Assembly: GCA_012103325.1 (NCBI GenBank)
Contig: WLWY01000014.1
Location: 85,218 to 149,217, forward strand
Source of the DNA: Alphaproteobacteria bacterium
GTDB lineage: Bacteria; Pseudomonadota; Alphaproteobacteria; UBA8366; GCA-2717185
Reading direction: 5' to 3'
Length of the DNA stretch: 64,000 nt
Position 1 is the first letter of the stretch. Every line of letters begins with the position of its first letter. The translations under genes and the position numbers were made by a program. Shown in pieces: positions 62,975 to 64,000 of this stretch. The notes under the pieces are model-generated. The model saw nothing but the letters and a program-made list of their open reading frames with translations, had not been told where the DNA came from and did no database searches.

Positions 62975-63005
62975 GCCGGGCCCGCGTCTTATGCGCGGAC
63001 CCGGC
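62975..63005. terminator. Bidirectional hairpin between amidohydrolase and aceA
   Basis: GCCGGGCCCGCG (62975-62986) pairs with 62994-63005 over 12 bp with one mismatch and a 7-base loop. It sits between two convergent genes, 3 bases after one stop and 11 before the other. It lacks a T-run, so it is a likely rather than certain terminator. Confidence 0.6.
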
Positions 63006-63016
63006 AACCTATCTCC

Positions 63017-64000
63017 CTAAAACTGCGCCGTTTCCGTCGATCCGGCCATGGCCGTGGTCGAGGAGCGTCCGCCGGCGGCCGTATCGGCCACCGCATCGAA
63101 GTACCCGGTTCCAACCTCGCGCTGATGCCGGGTGGCGGTGTAGCCTTCGGACTCGGCCGCAAACTCGGCCTGCTGCAGTTCCGAATAACCCGCCATGCCA
63201 CGCTCGCGATAAGACTTCGCCAGCTTGAAGGTCGCCAGGTTGAGGCTGTGGAACCCGGCCAGGGTGATGAACTGATACCTGTAGCCCATCGCCGCGATCT
63301 CGCGTTGGAACGTTGCCATATCGTCTTCACTGAGATGGCTTGCCCAATTGAACGACGGTGAGCAGTTATAGGCCAGCATCTGATCGGGATATTCGCTCCG
63401 GATCGCTTCGGCATACCGGCGCGCTTCGTCCAGATCGGGTGTCGAGGTTTCGCACCAGATCAGATCGGCATAGGGCGCGTAGGCCAGGCCGCGCGCAATG
63501 GCGCACTCGATACCCCCGGTCATCCGGTAGAAGCCTTCCGCCGTGCGTTCGCCGGTGAGGAAGGGCTGATCGCGCTCGTCGATGTCGCTGGTGATCAGCC
63601 GTGCGGCGTCGGCGTCGGTACGCGCCATGATGACCGTCGGCACACCCATCGTGTCCGCCGCCAGACGCGCCGCGTTCAGTGTGCGAATAAAGGTCCGCGT
63701 CGGCACCAGGACCTTGCCGCCCAGATGGCCGCATTTCTTCTCGGACGCCAATTGGTCTTCAAAGTGGATACCTGCCGCGCCGGCCTCGATCATGGCCTTG
63801 GCCAATTCAAAAGCATTCAGCGGACCGCCGAAACCGGCCTCCGCGTCGGCGATGATCGGCAGCAGATAGTCGGTGTCGTCCGTCGACTCGCCATTGGCGC
63901 GCTCGAGATGCTCGATCTGGTCCGCGCGCAGCAATGCCTGGTTCATGCTGCTGATGACTTTCGGCACACTGTCGACCGGGTAGAGGCTCTGGTCGGGATA
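63017..64000 (-). CDS. aceA: Isocitrate lyase (partial, 5' end outside window)
   Basis: The C-terminal 327 residues of isocitrate lyase, the glyoxylate-shunt enzyme that splits isocitrate into glyoxylate and succinate. The frame is open to the window edge and starts [20 protein letters not shown]. The catalytic Cys motif [11 protein letters not shown] is near 63720. Further family blocks are [13 protein letters not shown] and [13 protein letters not shown]. With an aconitase-family gene in the window it supports growth on acetate or fatty acids. Confidence 0.95.
   Translation of the reverse strand, partial: YPDQSLYPVDSVPKVISSMNQALLRADQIEHLERANGESTDDTDYLLPIIADAEAGFGGPLNAFELAKAMIEAGAAGIHFEDQLASEKKCGHLGGKVLVPTRTFIRTLNAARLAADTMGVPTVIMARTDADAARLITSDIDERDQPFLTGERTAEGFYRMTGGIECAIARGLAYAPYADLIWCETSTPDLDEARRYAEAIRSEYPDQMLAYNCSPSFNWASHLSEDDMATFQREIAAMGYRYQFITLAGFHSLNLATFKLAKSYRERGMAGYSELQQAEFAAESEGYTATRHQREVGTGYFDAVADTAAGGRSSTTAMAGSTETAQF

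Overview
The window looks like a GC-rich alphaproteobacterial chromosome, most like a marine, Rhodospirillales-type heterotroph. The evidence is a complete Cpa-style Tad core operon, many TauD-like dioxygenases, CaiB-type CoA transferases, MFS carriers and amidohydrolases, and alphaproteobacterial palindromic intergenic repeats. Species cannot be fixed from the sequence alone. No rRNA, tRNA, CRISPR array or prophage was seen.

Layout. 1-2.0 kb: selenocysteine genes selB (cut by the window edge) and selA. 2.1-15.0 kb: Tad/Flp pilus region. The minus-strand operon runs flp-cpaA-cpaB-cpaC-cpaD-tadZ-tadA-tadB-tadC with frequent 4-base ATGA overlaps, and a TPR gene flanks it at each side. A very AT-rich stretch lies upstream of flp. 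15.0-24.1 kb: catabolic genes (CoA ligase-like, PuuE-like deacetylase, GAF, SMP-30, alpha/beta hydrolase, DUF2189, Gfo/Idh, aspartoacylase-like, SDR) and one frameshifted small gene. 24.2-34.9 kb: small envelope proteins, an MFS carrier, enoyl-CoA hydratase, a TPR/2OG-oxygenase fusion, GFA, a class IV aminotransferase, a TauD-like enzyme, a CmcJ-like enzyme and glnS.

35.1-41.4 kb: a fused aconitase-family gene is followed by a low-GC segment. An IS66-family element of 2,421 bp with a perfect 8-bp target duplication has cut one membrane-protein gene in two. Removing the element and one target copy restores a single reading frame of 317 codons. Beyond it lies a 14-codon echo of an aconitase C-terminus, so the segment is probably a decayed insertion behind the aconitase gene.

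41.4-51.4 kb: LVIVD protein, amidohydrolase, a split biotin-dependent carboxylase (carboxyltransferase plus biotin carboxylase), a divergent biotin-carrier-like protein without the biotinyl lysine, SDR, TauE, Rieske ferredoxin, CaiB and a cNMP/FHA protein. 51.5-63.0 kb: an HpaC/MarR/HpaB monooxygenase module leads into a seven-gene plus-strand run (deacylase, M20 hydrolase, two gamma-glutamyltransferase-like enzymes, MFS carrier, amidohydrolase). This run reads like an undescribed pathway for uptake and hydrolysis of amide conjugates. The window ends inside isocitrate lyase.
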